This document shows, piece after piece, positions 54,160-63,586 of a DNA stretch of 64,000 bases; position 1 is the first letter of the stretch, and each line of letters begins with the position of its first letter. Origin of the DNA: CAYWWY01 sp964580185 (GTDB lineage Bacteria > Thermotogota > Thermotogae > MWEM01); assembly GCA_964580185.1 (NCBI GenBank), contig CAZOJQ010000005.1, forward strand, positions 1 through 64,000, in the 5' to 3' direction. The notes under the pieces are model-generated. The model was not told the DNA's origin and made no database searches. It saw only the letters and a list, made by a program, of their open reading frames with translations. The position numbers were made by a program, and so were the translations under genes.

Positions 54160-55499
54160 TTTGCTCCCTCCCTTTTTGCAGAGATGGTTTTGTGTTGGCG
54201 AATGGGTTTTTCTGCAAATGCTTTGATAGTATCCACCATATAATCGACCATTTCATCGGTGATTCCCGGATATACTCCAATGAAGAAGGTATCATTCATG
54301 ATTGCATCGGTGTTTTTTAGATTCCCGAATACGCGATACTTGGTTTCCTGATAGGCAGGCTGACGCGTCAGATTGCCGCCAAACAGCATACGGGTCATGA
54401 TCATGTTGGCTTCCAGATGCGAGACAAGGTCATTCCGAGAAAACGGGGCCTGTGGTTTTACCGTAATCGGAAATGCAAACCAAGAAGGATCGGAATGGGG
54501 TGTGGGCATAGGCAGAACAAGCTGGTCAGATAGAGAATGAAGTCCGTCCCTCATCCGTTGAAAGTTGTGTTTCCGTCTTTCGATAAACCATGGAAGCTTT
54601 TTGAGTTGGGCAAGACCAATGGCGGCTTGGAAGTCAGTTATTTTCAGATTATACCCTACATGCGAGTACACATACTTATGGTCATACCCAAAAGGAAGAG
54701 TACCATGCTGTTGGGTAAACCGTTGACCGCAGCTGTTGGAGGCCCCCGGATCACAGAAACAATCCCGTCCCCAATCCCGGAAGGACCGGACGAGCTTTTC
54801 CCATTCAGAGGAACGGGTCAGGACTGCACCGCCTTCTCCCATGGTCATATGATGCGCAGGAAAAAAGCTAACGGTTGCCATTTCCCCAAAAGTTCCCACG
54901 AGCTTGTCTCGAAAGGCGCTTCCCACAGCATCACAGCAATCTTCGATCAGAAAGAGGCCATATCGATTCGCCAAGGCGCCAATTCCATCAAGGTCGAATG
55001 GATTACCCAGCGTATGAGCAAGGATGATGGCTTTTGTTCGGGGTGTGATGGCTCCCTCTACTTCTTCAACAATTGCGTTGTATGTTCCAATATCAACATC
55101 CACAAAGACAGGAGTTAACTGATTCTGGATGATGGGATTGACCGTGGTGGGAAACCCCGCAGCAACCGTAATCACTTCATCGCCAGGTTTGGCACGGCGA
55201 TGCCCGAGAAGCGGGGAGGTAATGGCTGAAAGGGCCAGCAAATTTGCTGATGACCCCGAATTGGTAAGCAAACAACTCTTCAAGCCAAAAAAATCTGCAA
55301 ATGAAGTCTCAAAAGCATCGGAGAATCGCCCAGAAGTAAACCACCCATCCAATGCTGCTTCGGTTGCATTGGTGATTTCTTCTTCATCAATGACTCGTGC
55401 TGCAAAAGGAATGGGCGTCATTCCGGGGATGAACTCCTTTTTCGGTTGAGATTGAGCATACGCTTGTACGGAACGGAGAATCGATTCTCTTGAATTCAT
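54156..55499 (-). CDS. rfbH: CDP-4-keto-6-deoxyglucose 3-dehydrase (E1, RfbH)
   Basis: A 447-aa PMP/PLP enzyme with a [2Fe-2S] cluster that removes the 3-OH of CDP-4-keto-6-deoxyglucose. The lysine normal in aminotransferases is replaced by histidine in FFPAHHMTMGEGG (near residue 215), the E1 hallmark. Cluster cysteines occur in RDCFCDPGASNSCGQRF. ATG 55499 follows GGAGGT. Its E3 reductase partner (AscD/DdhD) is not encoded in the cluster. Confidence 0.95.
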   Translation of the reverse strand: MNSRESILRSVQAYAQSQPKKEFIPGMTPIPFAARVIDEEEITNATEAALDGWFTSGRFSDAFETSFADFFGLKSCLLTNSGSSANLLALSAITSPLLGHRRAKPGDEVITVAAGFPTTVNPIIQNQLTPVFVDVDIGTYNAIVEEVEGAITPRTKAIILAHTLGNPFDLDGIGALANRYGLFLIEDCCDAVGSAFRDKLVGTFGEMATVSFFPAHHMTMGEGGAVLTRSSEWEKLVRSFRDWGRDCFCDPGASNSCGQRFTQQHGTLPFGYDHKYVYSHVGYNLKITDFQAAIGLAQLKKLPWFIERRKHNFQRMRDGLHSLSDQLVLPMPTPHSDPSWFAFPITVKPQAPFSRNDLVSHLEANMIMTRMLFGGNLTRQPAYQETKYRVFGNLKNTDAIMNDTFFIGVYPGITDEMVDYMVDTIKAFAEKPIRQHKTISAKREGAN

Positions 55500-55512
55500 A
55501 CCCACCTCCGGT

Positions 55513-56706
55513 TCACTCGTTTTTTTTGAATGAAATTTTATTGGAATTGAATATAATTTTAAATATTATGGAAAAATAAATAACGCTGAAAACAAAAACC
55601 ATAGTAAACAAAAAAATAAAAGTATAAAAGATTGTTTTCAGGATAGATGATTTGAGCAAAACAGAATGAAAAGATATTTCAATTGCTACTATTGTTGAGA
55701 CAACGGCCAACGGAACCAAGAAGAAGATCGATTGAAAGATGAACAAAGAAGAGACAACAAGAGAAAAAACCAATGTGCCAAGGGATATGGCCAAATACTC
55801 ATGGAGCAGATAATAAGGGATCCCATGGGTCAACCAGTTAATCCTCTGGCGAATAAACCCTTTGAAGGTTTCTGGAGCTCGTTCGTGCGCAAATAGCGTA
55901 TAAAAGTACTCGATCCGTTGTGTTTTCTCTTTGATCTTTTTGAACAGGTAGTGGTCATCGCTTATGGCTGTCTTATGGTAAGAAAAACCGCTGACAACCG
56001 ATTGGCGGACGATATACCCTGATCCTGCAAACACCCATGGCTGCAATCGGAGAACCTTCAACCCCATCTCCATCCATTCATCCACTTCAGCCAACCGATA
56101 CGTAAACAGCGGTTTTTGATCGTTTCTACGGGCAAAGTGGAGCACATCGATTTCTTGGGAACCCATCGCGCTGATGGCTTTGCGAAAATCCCCCCACTCA
56201 ATAATGGTATCGGCGTCAATATCTACGAAAAAATCCGTATCGACAGTTTGAAAGGCATGCTCACGGGCCAACCCCTTGGGGTGAACAAAGGTGTCTTTTT
56301 TGGGCAGTTTGCGAATGGTTAATCGATCGCTATATTGGGTTTGCAGTTCCATCAGCAATTCATAGGTATTATCAGTTGAGTAATTGTCATACACAACCAT
56401 CCGTACATTGGACGGAAACTGCATATAATGATGGACTGTCTGCTGAATGGTCGTATTTTCATTGAAACACACCGAAAAAACGCAGATTCTGAGCGATGGA
56501 TCCATATGGTCCTTGGCATACGCGGATTTTTCCGTTCGAATTCTCTTCGATAGACGAGATGTCATGATCCAAAGGATGATCAGGAAAACGGCAATGGCAA
56601 AAATCGCCGAAACCAACGGATGGTTGTACCGGGTGAACACGCACAAAAGAATGGACAGGACGCTGATTGCGACTTGACCGACAGCTTTGATTCGAATCTG
56701 TTTCAC
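55513..56706 (-). CDS. membrane glycosyltransferase, family 2-like
   Basis: A 397-aa protein. Two N-terminal helices (about 10-50), a GT-A-like domain with CVFSVCFNENTTIQQ near residue 75, YDNYSTDNTYELL, and DxD in FFVDIDADTII, then four C-terminal helices. Likely adds or exports sugars in the O-antigen-type locus. The GTG at 56706 suits GGAGG best; a TTG two codons upstream is too close. The last ~200 bp (55513-55720) are much more A+T-rich than the rest. Confidence 0.83.
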   Translation of the reverse strand: MKQIRIKAVGQVAISVLSILLCVFTRYNHPLVSAIFAIAVFLIILWIMTSRLSKRIRTEKSAYAKDHMDPSLRICVFSVCFNENTTIQQTVHHYMQFPSNVRMVVYDNYSTDNTYELLMELQTQYSDRLTIRKLPKKDTFVHPKGLAREHAFQTVDTDFFVDIDADTIIEWGDFRKAISAMGSQEIDVLHFARRNDQKPLFTYRLAEVDEWMEMGLKVLRLQPWVFAGSGYIVRQSVVSGFSYHKTAISDDHYLFKKIKEKTQRIEYFYTLFAHERAPETFKGFIRQRINWLTHGIPYYLLHEYLAISLGTLVFSLVVSSLFIFQSIFFLVPLAVVSTIVAIEISFHSVLLKSSILKTIFYTFIFLFTMVFVFSVIYFSIIFKIIFNSNKISFKKNE

Positions 56707-56746
56707 TAGCAAAGACCTCCTCTATCTTGAACCCAAGTAGGGAAAA

Positions 56747-57886
56747 CTAAAACCCAATCATTGCTTTTCGCAAACGGCCGGGGATTTTCTGGGCTGCAGT
56801 TCCGATTGCATAGGGCACAAAAAGACCGGAACCAGCCAAAATCATAAGGCGAAAAAAAGGATGCAACGGAAACCCAGCCAAACCTTCGATCGCCATGAGA
56901 ATAAACCATTGAAAAGGCAAATGCAATAGGAAGATTAACAGCGAATGTTTGCCGAACCGCATGAGCCATCGGTGCCACAGGGTGGTGATTCCTCTTGCCA
57001 TCCGTTCTGTTTGGCGGATGACATAACGCACGATGATGACCAGAAAGACCAATCCAAAGAGAAATCCAGACAAGGTAAACTGGTCAATGACCAATACCCC
57101 ACCCCATTTTCGGAGCAAAAACACCAATTCAAAGGAACCGAATGCCCACAAAATCAAAAACAGAAAGGATTCAAGCCATGATTTTTTTGGAAGCACTCCG
57201 GTTTTTTTCGTCCCAAGATAAAAGCCGAAATAGAAGGCAAAAGCCCAAGCAATCGGGTTGGGATAGATAAAGGCGCTCATGAATGGAAGGGGAATTTGAT
57301 CTGGCCGACCCATCCAGAGGATTAGCGTAATGACAGTCAAAAAACTCGCATGGAACATAAGCATGAATCGGGTGGTTTTCCATAATTGACCTTCTGATTG
57401 ATGTCGAATTCGGTAGGCATACCATTGAAAAAAAAGATAAATGCCTAGAAAATAGTATTGCCAGCTGATCATAAAACTGCCCATCGATGCAATGTACTGG
57501 ATCAACAAGGGTAAGTTTCCATAAAGACCCCGTCCGGTAAACGGATACCAAAAGGGTTCTTTCAGGATCAGGTAGAGGATAAAAGAAATTGAGGCCCAGA
57601 AGAGATATGGGTAGAGGATGTTTGTCACCCGCTGGATCACTTGAGCCCGCGAAATACGCTTTTTCTTCAACCCTTGACCATACCCCATCAAGATAACGAA
57701 GAAAAACACACAAGGCGCAGTGAGCTTCCCTACGATTCCAGCAACGATTTGCTCGGAAAGCTGGAGATTATCAATAATCAAGGCAATGGAATGACCAAGG
57801 ACGACCATTGAGATGGCCAATCCACGCAACATTGTTTGCGCCCCGAGGCTCAACACTCTGGGTTGGTTGTTCATCGGATCGTTCAT
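56747..57886 (-). CDS. acyltransferase family 3 (OafA-like) membrane protein
   Basis: A 379-aa protein with about ten helices. The first has RGLAISMVVLGHSIA with the family histidine. Acyltransferase-3 proteins add acetyl or other acyl groups to surface polysaccharides or lipids. The ATG follows GGAGGAAAAG. Its place next to the dideoxyhexose genes suggests O-acetylation of the same polymer. Confidence 0.87.
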   Translation of the reverse strand: MNDPMNNQPRVLSLGAQTMLRGLAISMVVLGHSIALIIDNLQLSEQIVAGIVGKLTAPCVFFFVILMGYGQGLKKKRISRAQVIQRVTNILYPYLFWASISFILYLILKEPFWYPFTGRGLYGNLPLLIQYIASMGSFMISWQYYFLGIYLFFQWYAYRIRHQSEGQLWKTTRFMLMFHASFLTVITLILWMGRPDQIPLPFMSAFIYPNPIAWAFAFYFGFYLGTKKTGVLPKKSWLESFLFLILWAFGSFELVFLLRKWGGVLVIDQFTLSGFLFGLVFLVIIVRYVIRQTERMARGITTLWHRWLMRFGKHSLLIFLLHLPFQWFILMAIEGLAGFPLHPFFRLMILAGSGLFVPYAIGTAAQKIPGRLRKAMIGF

Positions 57887-57940
57887 ATCTTCTTTTCCTC
57901 CAAAAGCAAAGCGGGCCGATCCAAATCCCTTATATCGTGA

Positions 57941-58810
57941 TCAATGAATCGGCAGGATAAAGAGGAAGGTAAATCCCACCGAGAATCCTTGCGATCCAAA
58001 AGTGATGCCAATCTCTGGGTCTGGAGGAGAAATCCGAATGGAGTACCCGACAAAGCTTTTCATTACGAAGTTTGGAGTATCCCAGATGTACTCCAAGCCA
58101 ATCCCAATCAGACTGTTTGGATACAACGGAAACCATTCGTACGTATACCGCACATCATCATCAATACCGGTAAAGGCTCTCCAAGAACTCATTTGAAAAC
58201 GGTATTCGCCCATCAGACGAAGAAAAGGATTGACCAATCCTTCTATGCCCATGCCAACGTATGTTTGGCCGATTTCTTGCGATTCGCCTTCAGGATCAGT
58301 CATAAACTGAGGGGATACAAGAATGTTGTACCCTGCTGAAAACCGAAAGGGAGGCAGCGACTTTTTCAATACCATATTCATCGTATACGATTCAACAAAT
58401 GGCCGACTTTGCGATCCTTGCAAGGATAAGGGAACCATCACGGCAACGCTGAACTCAGGCCATATCAATTGCTCGGGTAGGCTGAAATACCCCCCCAACC
58501 AAGGCCAGCTTCCAATGAGCGTAAGATCGCCTGGAAGGCCCGCTTTGATTCCAATTGAACCAGGGACGATTGCCAAACCTTCTGTATCCGGTGATATGCG
58601 GCTTAGGTTATCGACATCTGCAAAGGAGCCAACAAAAAACTCGATTTGTAGAGGGCGTGGGCTCCGATAATCGTAGGTGAATGAAAAAGGCAGCATCGGG
58701 TTCATCGTCTGCAGGGCATTGATATGGGATTCGATCTGATCGCCCTGAGCGCAAACTATGGGAATCATTAGAACAAACAGTACCAGGATCACACCGCACA
58801 CGTTTTTCAT
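57941..58810 (-). CDS. putative outer-membrane beta-barrel protein
   Basis: A 289-aa exported protein. Signal peptide (residues 1-22, predicted cut after VCA) is followed by alternating polar/hydrophobic strands and aromatic girdles, with repeated GxG-turns (GIGLEYIW, FSVGFTFLF) and a hydrophobic C-terminal strand. No membrane helix after the signal. This is the pattern of a diderm outer-membrane barrel of about 12 strands. No named family is recognised, and a secreted beta-rich protein is possible. Confidence 0.65.
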   Translation of the reverse strand: MKNVCGVILVLFVLMIPIVCAQGDQIESHINALQTMNPMLPFSFTYDYRSPRPLQIEFFVGSFADVDNLSRISPDTEGLAIVPGSIGIKAGLPGDLTLIGSWPWLGGYFSLPEQLIWPEFSVAVMVPLSLQGSQSRPFVESYTMNMVLKKSLPPFRFSAGYNILVSPQFMTDPEGESQEIGQTYVGMGIEGLVNPFLRLMGEYRFQMSSWRAFTGIDDDVRYTYEWFPLYPNSLIGIGLEYIWDTPNFVMKSFVGYSIRISPPDPEIGITFGSQGFSVGFTFLFILPIH

Positions 58811-58843
58811 TAAATCGGTCCTTTCGTTCGTTCCGACATAGGG

Positions 58844-60088
58844 TTAATCAATCCGGTGGATAATCAACCCGCTTTTGAGTTTGGGCTCAAACCATGTGGA
58901 TTTTGGCGGCATCACTTGCTCTGCGTCAGCTACATTCAATAGTTCCTCCATGGAGGTGGGAAACAGGGAAAACCCAATATCGGCATTCTGATCCACTTCA
59001 TCTTGAAGCGCATTCAACCCTCGGATCCCCCCGATAAAGGAGATGCGGGAATCAGTTCGGGGGTCTTCGATTCCCAATACAGGGTTGAGTAAGTGATTCT
59101 GAAGAATCGCTACATCTAGAGAAAGAATAGGGTCAGATTCATCAACAAGGGTCTCTTTCGCTTTCAAGCAAAACCACTTGCCTTGGCAATACATGCCGAA
59201 TTCATGCCGATTCCGTGGAGAATACGGACTTTGGGGCGCCTCATATATGCTGAACCCTTCGGCAATCCGGTTGATCAATCCCTCAAAGCTCCATCCATTC
59301 AGCCCTTTAATAATCCGATTGTAGTCCAGGATCTTTAAGTGGGTGTGTGGGAACGCGACTGCCATAAAAAAATTATATTCTTCCGTACCATTATGATTCG
59401 GATTTTTGGATGCCATAATGTTGCATACACGTGAAGAAGAAGCGGCCCGGTGATGGCCATCCGCAATGTACAACTCCGGAATCTCATGAAAGAAGGAGAC
59501 GATGCGCTCAATCTGTTGAGGGGTTCGAATGATCCATAAAAGGTGACGGGCTTCTTCCGAATCGATGAAATCATAATCCGCTTCGTTGTGGGTAAGGGAC
59601 TCGATCAAATCGTCGGTATTTTCTTTGGAACGAAAGGCCAGGAACACTTGGCCCGTTTGCGCCCCAGTCGTGAGGATGTGGTTGACACGATCATCCTCTT
59701 TTTCCTTGCGAGTAAATTCGTGTTTTCTGATCCGATTCTTCTCGTATTCACGGACCGAAAAACACCCTCCAAAGCCTGTCTGCATTCTGCCCTGCCAGAC
59801 TTGCCGATACAAAAATAAAACCGGTTCATCTTCTTGGATCAATATCTGATCGGAGATGAATCGTTCCAGATTCTCTTTGGCTTTTGTGTAAATTTTTGGG
59901 TCGTACGGATGGATTTCTTTGGGCAAATCCACTTCCGATTTGACCACATGCAAAAACGACAAGGGTTTTCCTTGCACCTCGATTCTTGCCTCGTCAGAAT
60001 TGATGACATCATACGGTTTTGCAGCTACATCGGCGCTATGCTCCTTTTTGGGACGCAAAGCGCGAAATGGACGAATCAGTGCCATCAT
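58844..60088 (-). CDS. DUF1015 family protein
   Basis: A 414-aa cytoplasmic protein. It starts ALIRPFRALRP, has AAKPYDVI near residue 22, HEFTRKEKEDDR near residue 118, and ELYIADGHHRAASS near residue 211, the signature region of DUF1015. Function is not established; in other genomes it is often near serine-synthesis genes. ATGATG follows GGGAGG. It overlaps the cyclic-nucleotide-fold gene by 4 nt. Confidence 0.88.
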   Translation of the reverse strand: MMALIRPFRALRPKKEHSADVAAKPYDVINSDEARIEVQGKPLSFLHVVKSEVDLPKEIHPYDPKIYTKAKENLERFISDQILIQEDEPVLFLYRQVWQGRMQTGFGGCFSVREYEKNRIRKHEFTRKEKEDDRVNHILTTGAQTGQVFLAFRSKENTDDLIESLTHNEADYDFIDSEEARHLLWIIRTPQQIERIVSFFHEIPELYIADGHHRAASSSRVCNIMASKNPNHNGTEEYNFFMAVAFPHTHLKILDYNRIIKGLNGWSFEGLINRIAEGFSIYEAPQSPYSPRNRHEFGMYCQGKWFCLKAKETLVDESDPILSLDVAILQNHLLNPVLGIEDPRTDSRISFIGGIRGLNALQDEVDQNADIGFSLFPTSMEELLNVADAEQVMPPKSTWFEPKLKSGLIIHRID

Positions 60089-60594
60089 TCAACCTCCCTT
60101 TTCTTTTTTCGAAAGATTTTATGATCCACCTTTGTATGGGTTCCTTTGGAAACCAACAAATCCAATGCTTGTCGAAAAAGCATCGGGTTGAAAAACTTTC
60201 TGCATAGGACCTCATCAATCTCCTCAAGTTCTTCAAGAAGGAGGCTGATTTCTTCCGGACTCTGTATACCGGGTTGTTTGATCCACTGCTCCATCTGGCG
60301 CGAGATCCCTTCAGCCAATCTACGGTATTCATCTCCGATCAACAAGGCCTTTGCTTGGGGTGAAGAATACTGTTCCAAAGAAGCCTTCTTAACACATTCG
60401 GCAGTAAAGGTATAATTCCCGCCAACGGCAGCTTCGATCCCGATCAAGTCTCCTGGCATTGAGAACCCAATAAAAACCGGGGATTTCAGAGCAAAATAGC
60501 ACGCGATTATTCCGGATTGCAATCGGTACATATGCTTACCCGGCATCCCTTGAAAAAAGAGGGTTTCTCCCGGTTCTATTCGATGAATTTCCAT
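60085..60594 (-). CDS. cyclic-nucleotide-binding-fold protein, no clear HTH
   Basis: A 169-aa protein. Residues 1-95 follow the Crp effector fold (PGETLFFQGMPGKHMYRLQSG, then GFSMPGDLIGIEAA). The C-terminal ~70 residues are helical (SLLLEELEEIDEVL) and lack a recognisable Crp-type helix-turn-helix. It may be a ligand sensor acting on a partner, for example the coupled DUF1015 protein. A degenerate Crp regulator is possible. Confidence 0.72.
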   Translation of the reverse strand: MEIHRIEPGETLFFQGMPGKHMYRLQSGIIACYFALKSPVFIGFSMPGDLIGIEAAVGGNYTFTAECVKKASLEQYSSPQAKALLIGDEYRRLAEGISRQMEQWIKQPGIQSPEEISLLLEELEEIDEVLCRKFFNPMLFRQALDLLVSKGTHTKVDHKIFRKKKREVE

Positions 60595-60609
60595 AGCAGC
60601 CTCGTTGCG

Positions 60610-62004
60610 TTAATCCGCCCACTGATAGCCAGTCGTTCCATCCCCTTCGTCCAATAGAGTGATCCCTAAGGATCCCAAATAATCTCGAATTCGATCTGCT
60701 TCCGCGAAATCCTTCTGCTTCCTTGCTCTTGAGCGCCGGTCGATATAGTCTTGAATCAAAGTTCGAATGAGTTGATCCGATCCTCTCGCAAGTGATTCAT
60801 CGGGACTATCGAACAACCCTAACACTTCAGAGAAATATTCTGTGATAAGATAATGGGATTCTTTGAGGCGTTCCAGATTCGCGCGATCCGAGCGTGAAAG
60901 CTCAAAAATCTGAGAAATGGCTTTGGGTGTATTGAAATCATCTCGAAGGGCTTCATGAAATCGATCGATCTGATCATTCATCCAGGATGATCGCTTCATA
61001 ACGATTGGATGGGATTCCCATTGTTTTTTCCATTCCGACAGGGTTTGCCTCATCTTTTGGGCAGCTGTCTTCCAGCCAGTCAAGATCTCTTCGCTGAACT
61101 CGATGGGATTTCGATAGTGAGCCGAAAAAAAGAAAAGACGGATGGCATCCCTGCCAAAGCGATGGACCGCTTCTTGAATGGTGATGATGTTTCCGATTGA
61201 TTTGGCCATCTTAGCCCCACCAGTTTGGAGCATCCCATTGTGCAACCAGTAATTGGCAAACCCTCCACGATTGAGCGCTTCACTCTGGGCTCGTTCGTTC
61301 TCATGATGCGGGAATATCAGATCATTGCCTCCCGCGTGAATGTCGAATCGGTCACCTAAAAGACCTAATGCCATACTCGAACACTCAATATGCCAAGCGG
61401 GCCGGCCGTATCCCCATGGACTGGGCCAAGAGGGTTCGTCGGGTTTGACTGCTTTCCAAAGGGCAAAATCAGCTGGGTGCTTTTTCCGAGGGTCAATTTC
61501 GATCCGACTCCCTGCGATCATATCTTCAACTTTCCTGTGCGACAAAGCCCCGTATCCTTCGTATGAAGACACATCAAAGAAAACGTCACCTTCGATTTCA
61601 TACGCATGGTTCTTGTTGATCAGGTCTTTGATGAACTGAATGATCGGTTCAAGAAAATGGGTTGTACGGGGTTGAAAATTGGCTTCTCGGACGCCCAAGC
61701 GAAGCATATCCTTGCGAAATGCACGGATAAAGGTGTGGGTAATCGACTCAAAATCCCAGCCTTCCTGCTTCATCCGAAGGATAATCTTATCATCGATATC
61801 GGTGAAGTTTTGCGCGTACGTAACTTGAAATCCTTCCAGCTCCAAAAACCGGCGCACACTGTCAAAGACAACTGGTGGTCTGGCATTTCCTATATGAACG
61901 GTATTATAAACGGTGGGACCGCATACATACATACTTACTTTTCCAGGTGTGATGGGAATAAACGGTCGCTTCGTTCCGGTCAACGTATCGGTAAATTGGA
62001 TCAT
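60610..62004 (-). CDS. cysS: cysteinyl-tRNA synthetase
   Basis: A 464-aa class I synthetase with the zinc cysteine in YVCGPTVYN, the HIGN motif (residues 37-40), and KMAKS (near residue 265) as KMSKS. Length is normal. ATGA overlap with gltX. Confidence 0.96.
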   Translation of the reverse strand: MIQFTDTLTGTKRPFIPITPGKVSMYVCGPTVYNTVHIGNARPPVVFDSVRRFLELEGFQVTYAQNFTDIDDKIILRMKQEGWDFESITHTFIRAFRKDMLRLGVREANFQPRTTHFLEPIIQFIKDLINKNHAYEIEGDVFFDVSSYEGYGALSHRKVEDMIAGSRIEIDPRKKHPADFALWKAVKPDEPSWPSPWGYGRPAWHIECSSMALGLLGDRFDIHAGGNDLIFPHHENERAQSEALNRGGFANYWLHNGMLQTGGAKMAKSIGNIITIQEAVHRFGRDAIRLFFFSAHYRNPIEFSEEILTGWKTAAQKMRQTLSEWKKQWESHPIVMKRSSWMNDQIDRFHEALRDDFNTPKAISQIFELSRSDRANLERLKESHYLITEYFSEVLGLFDSPDESLARGSDQLIRTLIQDYIDRRSRARKQKDFAEADRIRDYLGSLGITLLDEGDGTTGYQWAD

Positions 62005-63446
62005 AATTGTTCCACAACCCGCTTAATCCGTTTGATCATTTCATTTCGACCCAAAAGATGAACCACATTGACGAGTTCCGGACCATCTTCTGTTCCGGTG
62101 ATCAGTTTTCGCAGCATCTTATAAAAAGGTCTGGGTTTGGTTTTTGTTTGCTGAAGAACGGATTGAAACAACTGCTGGACCATTTCTGTCTTCCATCCAT
62201 CCAGATCATCCAATTTTTCCGAAAGCAAGATAAATGCGGGTTCCAAATCCTGATCTTTCAGCTCTTCTATCCAATCTCTTTCAATTGGAGGTTCCTTGGT
62301 GAAGACTTCCATCCGTTCAGGGAATTCCGATAATTCATGCACTCGGTTCCGTACAGCTTCTATGGCCTCTCGGTACCATTTGTAATTGGCGTGCACCGCT
62401 TGAGGATCCGTATGCGTTTTTTTGAGGAATGGGATAACTTCTCGAGTCAGCTGATCTAGATCCATATTTCGAATATAATGGCCATTCATCCACCGAAGCT
62501 TGGTCTCGTCATAGATGGCCGCATTCGAACTGACACGAGTCAATTCAAACGCGTCAATCATCTCCTGGAGCTCTATGACCTCTTTTCCGTCCGGATGAGA
62601 CCATCCCAGCAGGGATAGGTAGTTCACAATACTCTGAGGCATGTAACCCATTTCCCGATACTTCTCTACGGAAGTAGCCCCATGACGTTTGCTCAAACGC
62701 GCTCCATCCTGCCCCAGAATCATCGAAACATGGGCAAATTCGGGTAAAGGAAACCCAAAGGCTTCATACATGGCCAATTGGCGTAGTGTATTGGAAAGAT
62801 GATCGTCCCCTCGGATCACATGAGAGATCTTCATCAGGGCGTCGTCGATCACGCAGGCATAGTTGTAGATGGGAATCCCGTTGCTTCGAAGGATCACAAA
62901 GTCTCCAATGGTTCCCGTTTTGAACACTACCTCTCCTTTGATCAAGTCATGGAGAACATAGTCTTTCTGTTCCATTTGAAAGTAGATTACCGGCGAAAGG
63001 CCCCGATCCGCATACTCTTTTCGCCGTTGGGGTGTGTCGAACGTGCTGATGATCTCTTTGGTATAGTGAGAAGACTCCTTATTGGCCAGCATCTTCCCGC
63101 GCAAGCTCTCAAGTTCTTCGGGATAGACATAGGCTTCATACGCCTTTTCCTTTTTCACAAGCTCGTCCGCCATGGCCCGGTACTTGTCCAATCGTTCCGA
63201 TTGCCGATACGGTCCATACGCTCCGCCAACGTCGGGACCTTCATCCCAACTCAAACCTAACCAATGGAGGGTTTCAAGAAGAGACTGTTCGGATTCGATC
63301 GTGGAACGAGACACATCGGTATCTTCGATACGCAAAACCAAGGATCCTTTCATATGTCGAGCAAAAAGGTAGTTGAAAAGAGCTGTTCGCGCGCCACCAA
63401 CATGCAGATATCCTGTAGGACTAGGTGCAAATCGAACCCGAATCAT
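62001..63446 (-). CDS. gltX: glutamyl-tRNA synthetase
   Basis: A 481-aa class I synthetase with PSPTGYLHVGGAR at the N-terminus (HVGG at residues 15-18) and LSKRHG as the KMSKS-type loop. The gltX-cysS order is common in Bacillota. ATG 63446 follows AGGAGG. A T-box leader is not seen; the leader is short. Confidence 0.96.
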   Translation of the reverse strand: MIRVRFAPSPTGYLHVGGARTALFNYLFARHMKGSLVLRIEDTDVSRSTIESEQSLLETLHWLGLSWDEGPDVGGAYGPYRQSERLDKYRAMADELVKKEKAYEAYVYPEELESLRGKMLANKESSHYTKEIISTFDTPQRRKEYADRGLSPVIYFQMEQKDYVLHDLIKGEVVFKTGTIGDFVILRSNGIPIYNYACVIDDALMKISHVIRGDDHLSNTLRQLAMYEAFGFPLPEFAHVSMILGQDGARLSKRHGATSVEKYREMGYMPQSIVNYLSLLGWSHPDGKEVIELQEMIDAFELTRVSSNAAIYDETKLRWMNGHYIRNMDLDQLTREVIPFLKKTHTDPQAVHANYKWYREAIEAVRNRVHELSEFPERMEVFTKEPPIERDWIEELKDQDLEPAFILLSEKLDDLDGWKTEMVQQLFQSVLQQTKTKPRPFYKMLRKLITGTEDGPELVNVVHLLGRNEMIKRIKRVVEQL

Positions 63447-63499
63447 CCTGCTCAATCCTCCTCCAATCAAATTGATCCCAGGGATCCTTTACCGTTTTG

Positions 63500-63508
63500 A
63501 TTATATCA
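63500..63508 (-). promoter_or_regulatory. extended -10 promoter of gltX-cysS
   Basis: On the minus strand TGA precedes TATAAT (63505-63500), 54 bp before gltX. A -35 is weak because the expected site overlaps the A/T arm of the terminator. Confidence 0.55.
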
Positions 63509-63521
63509 TAGAAAGCCAAGA

Positions 63522-63548
63522 AAAAAAGCCTCAGTTCGAGGCTTTTTT
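63522..63548. terminator. bidirectional rho-independent terminator
   Basis: AAAAAAGCCTC (63522-63532) pairs with GAGGCTTTTTT (63538-63548) around AGTTC. The U tract on the minus strand ends the sugar permease operon. Confidence 0.9.
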
Positions 63549-63586
63549 CGTATCGATTGTAGGAAAATCCAACGGATCGGTTTGGT

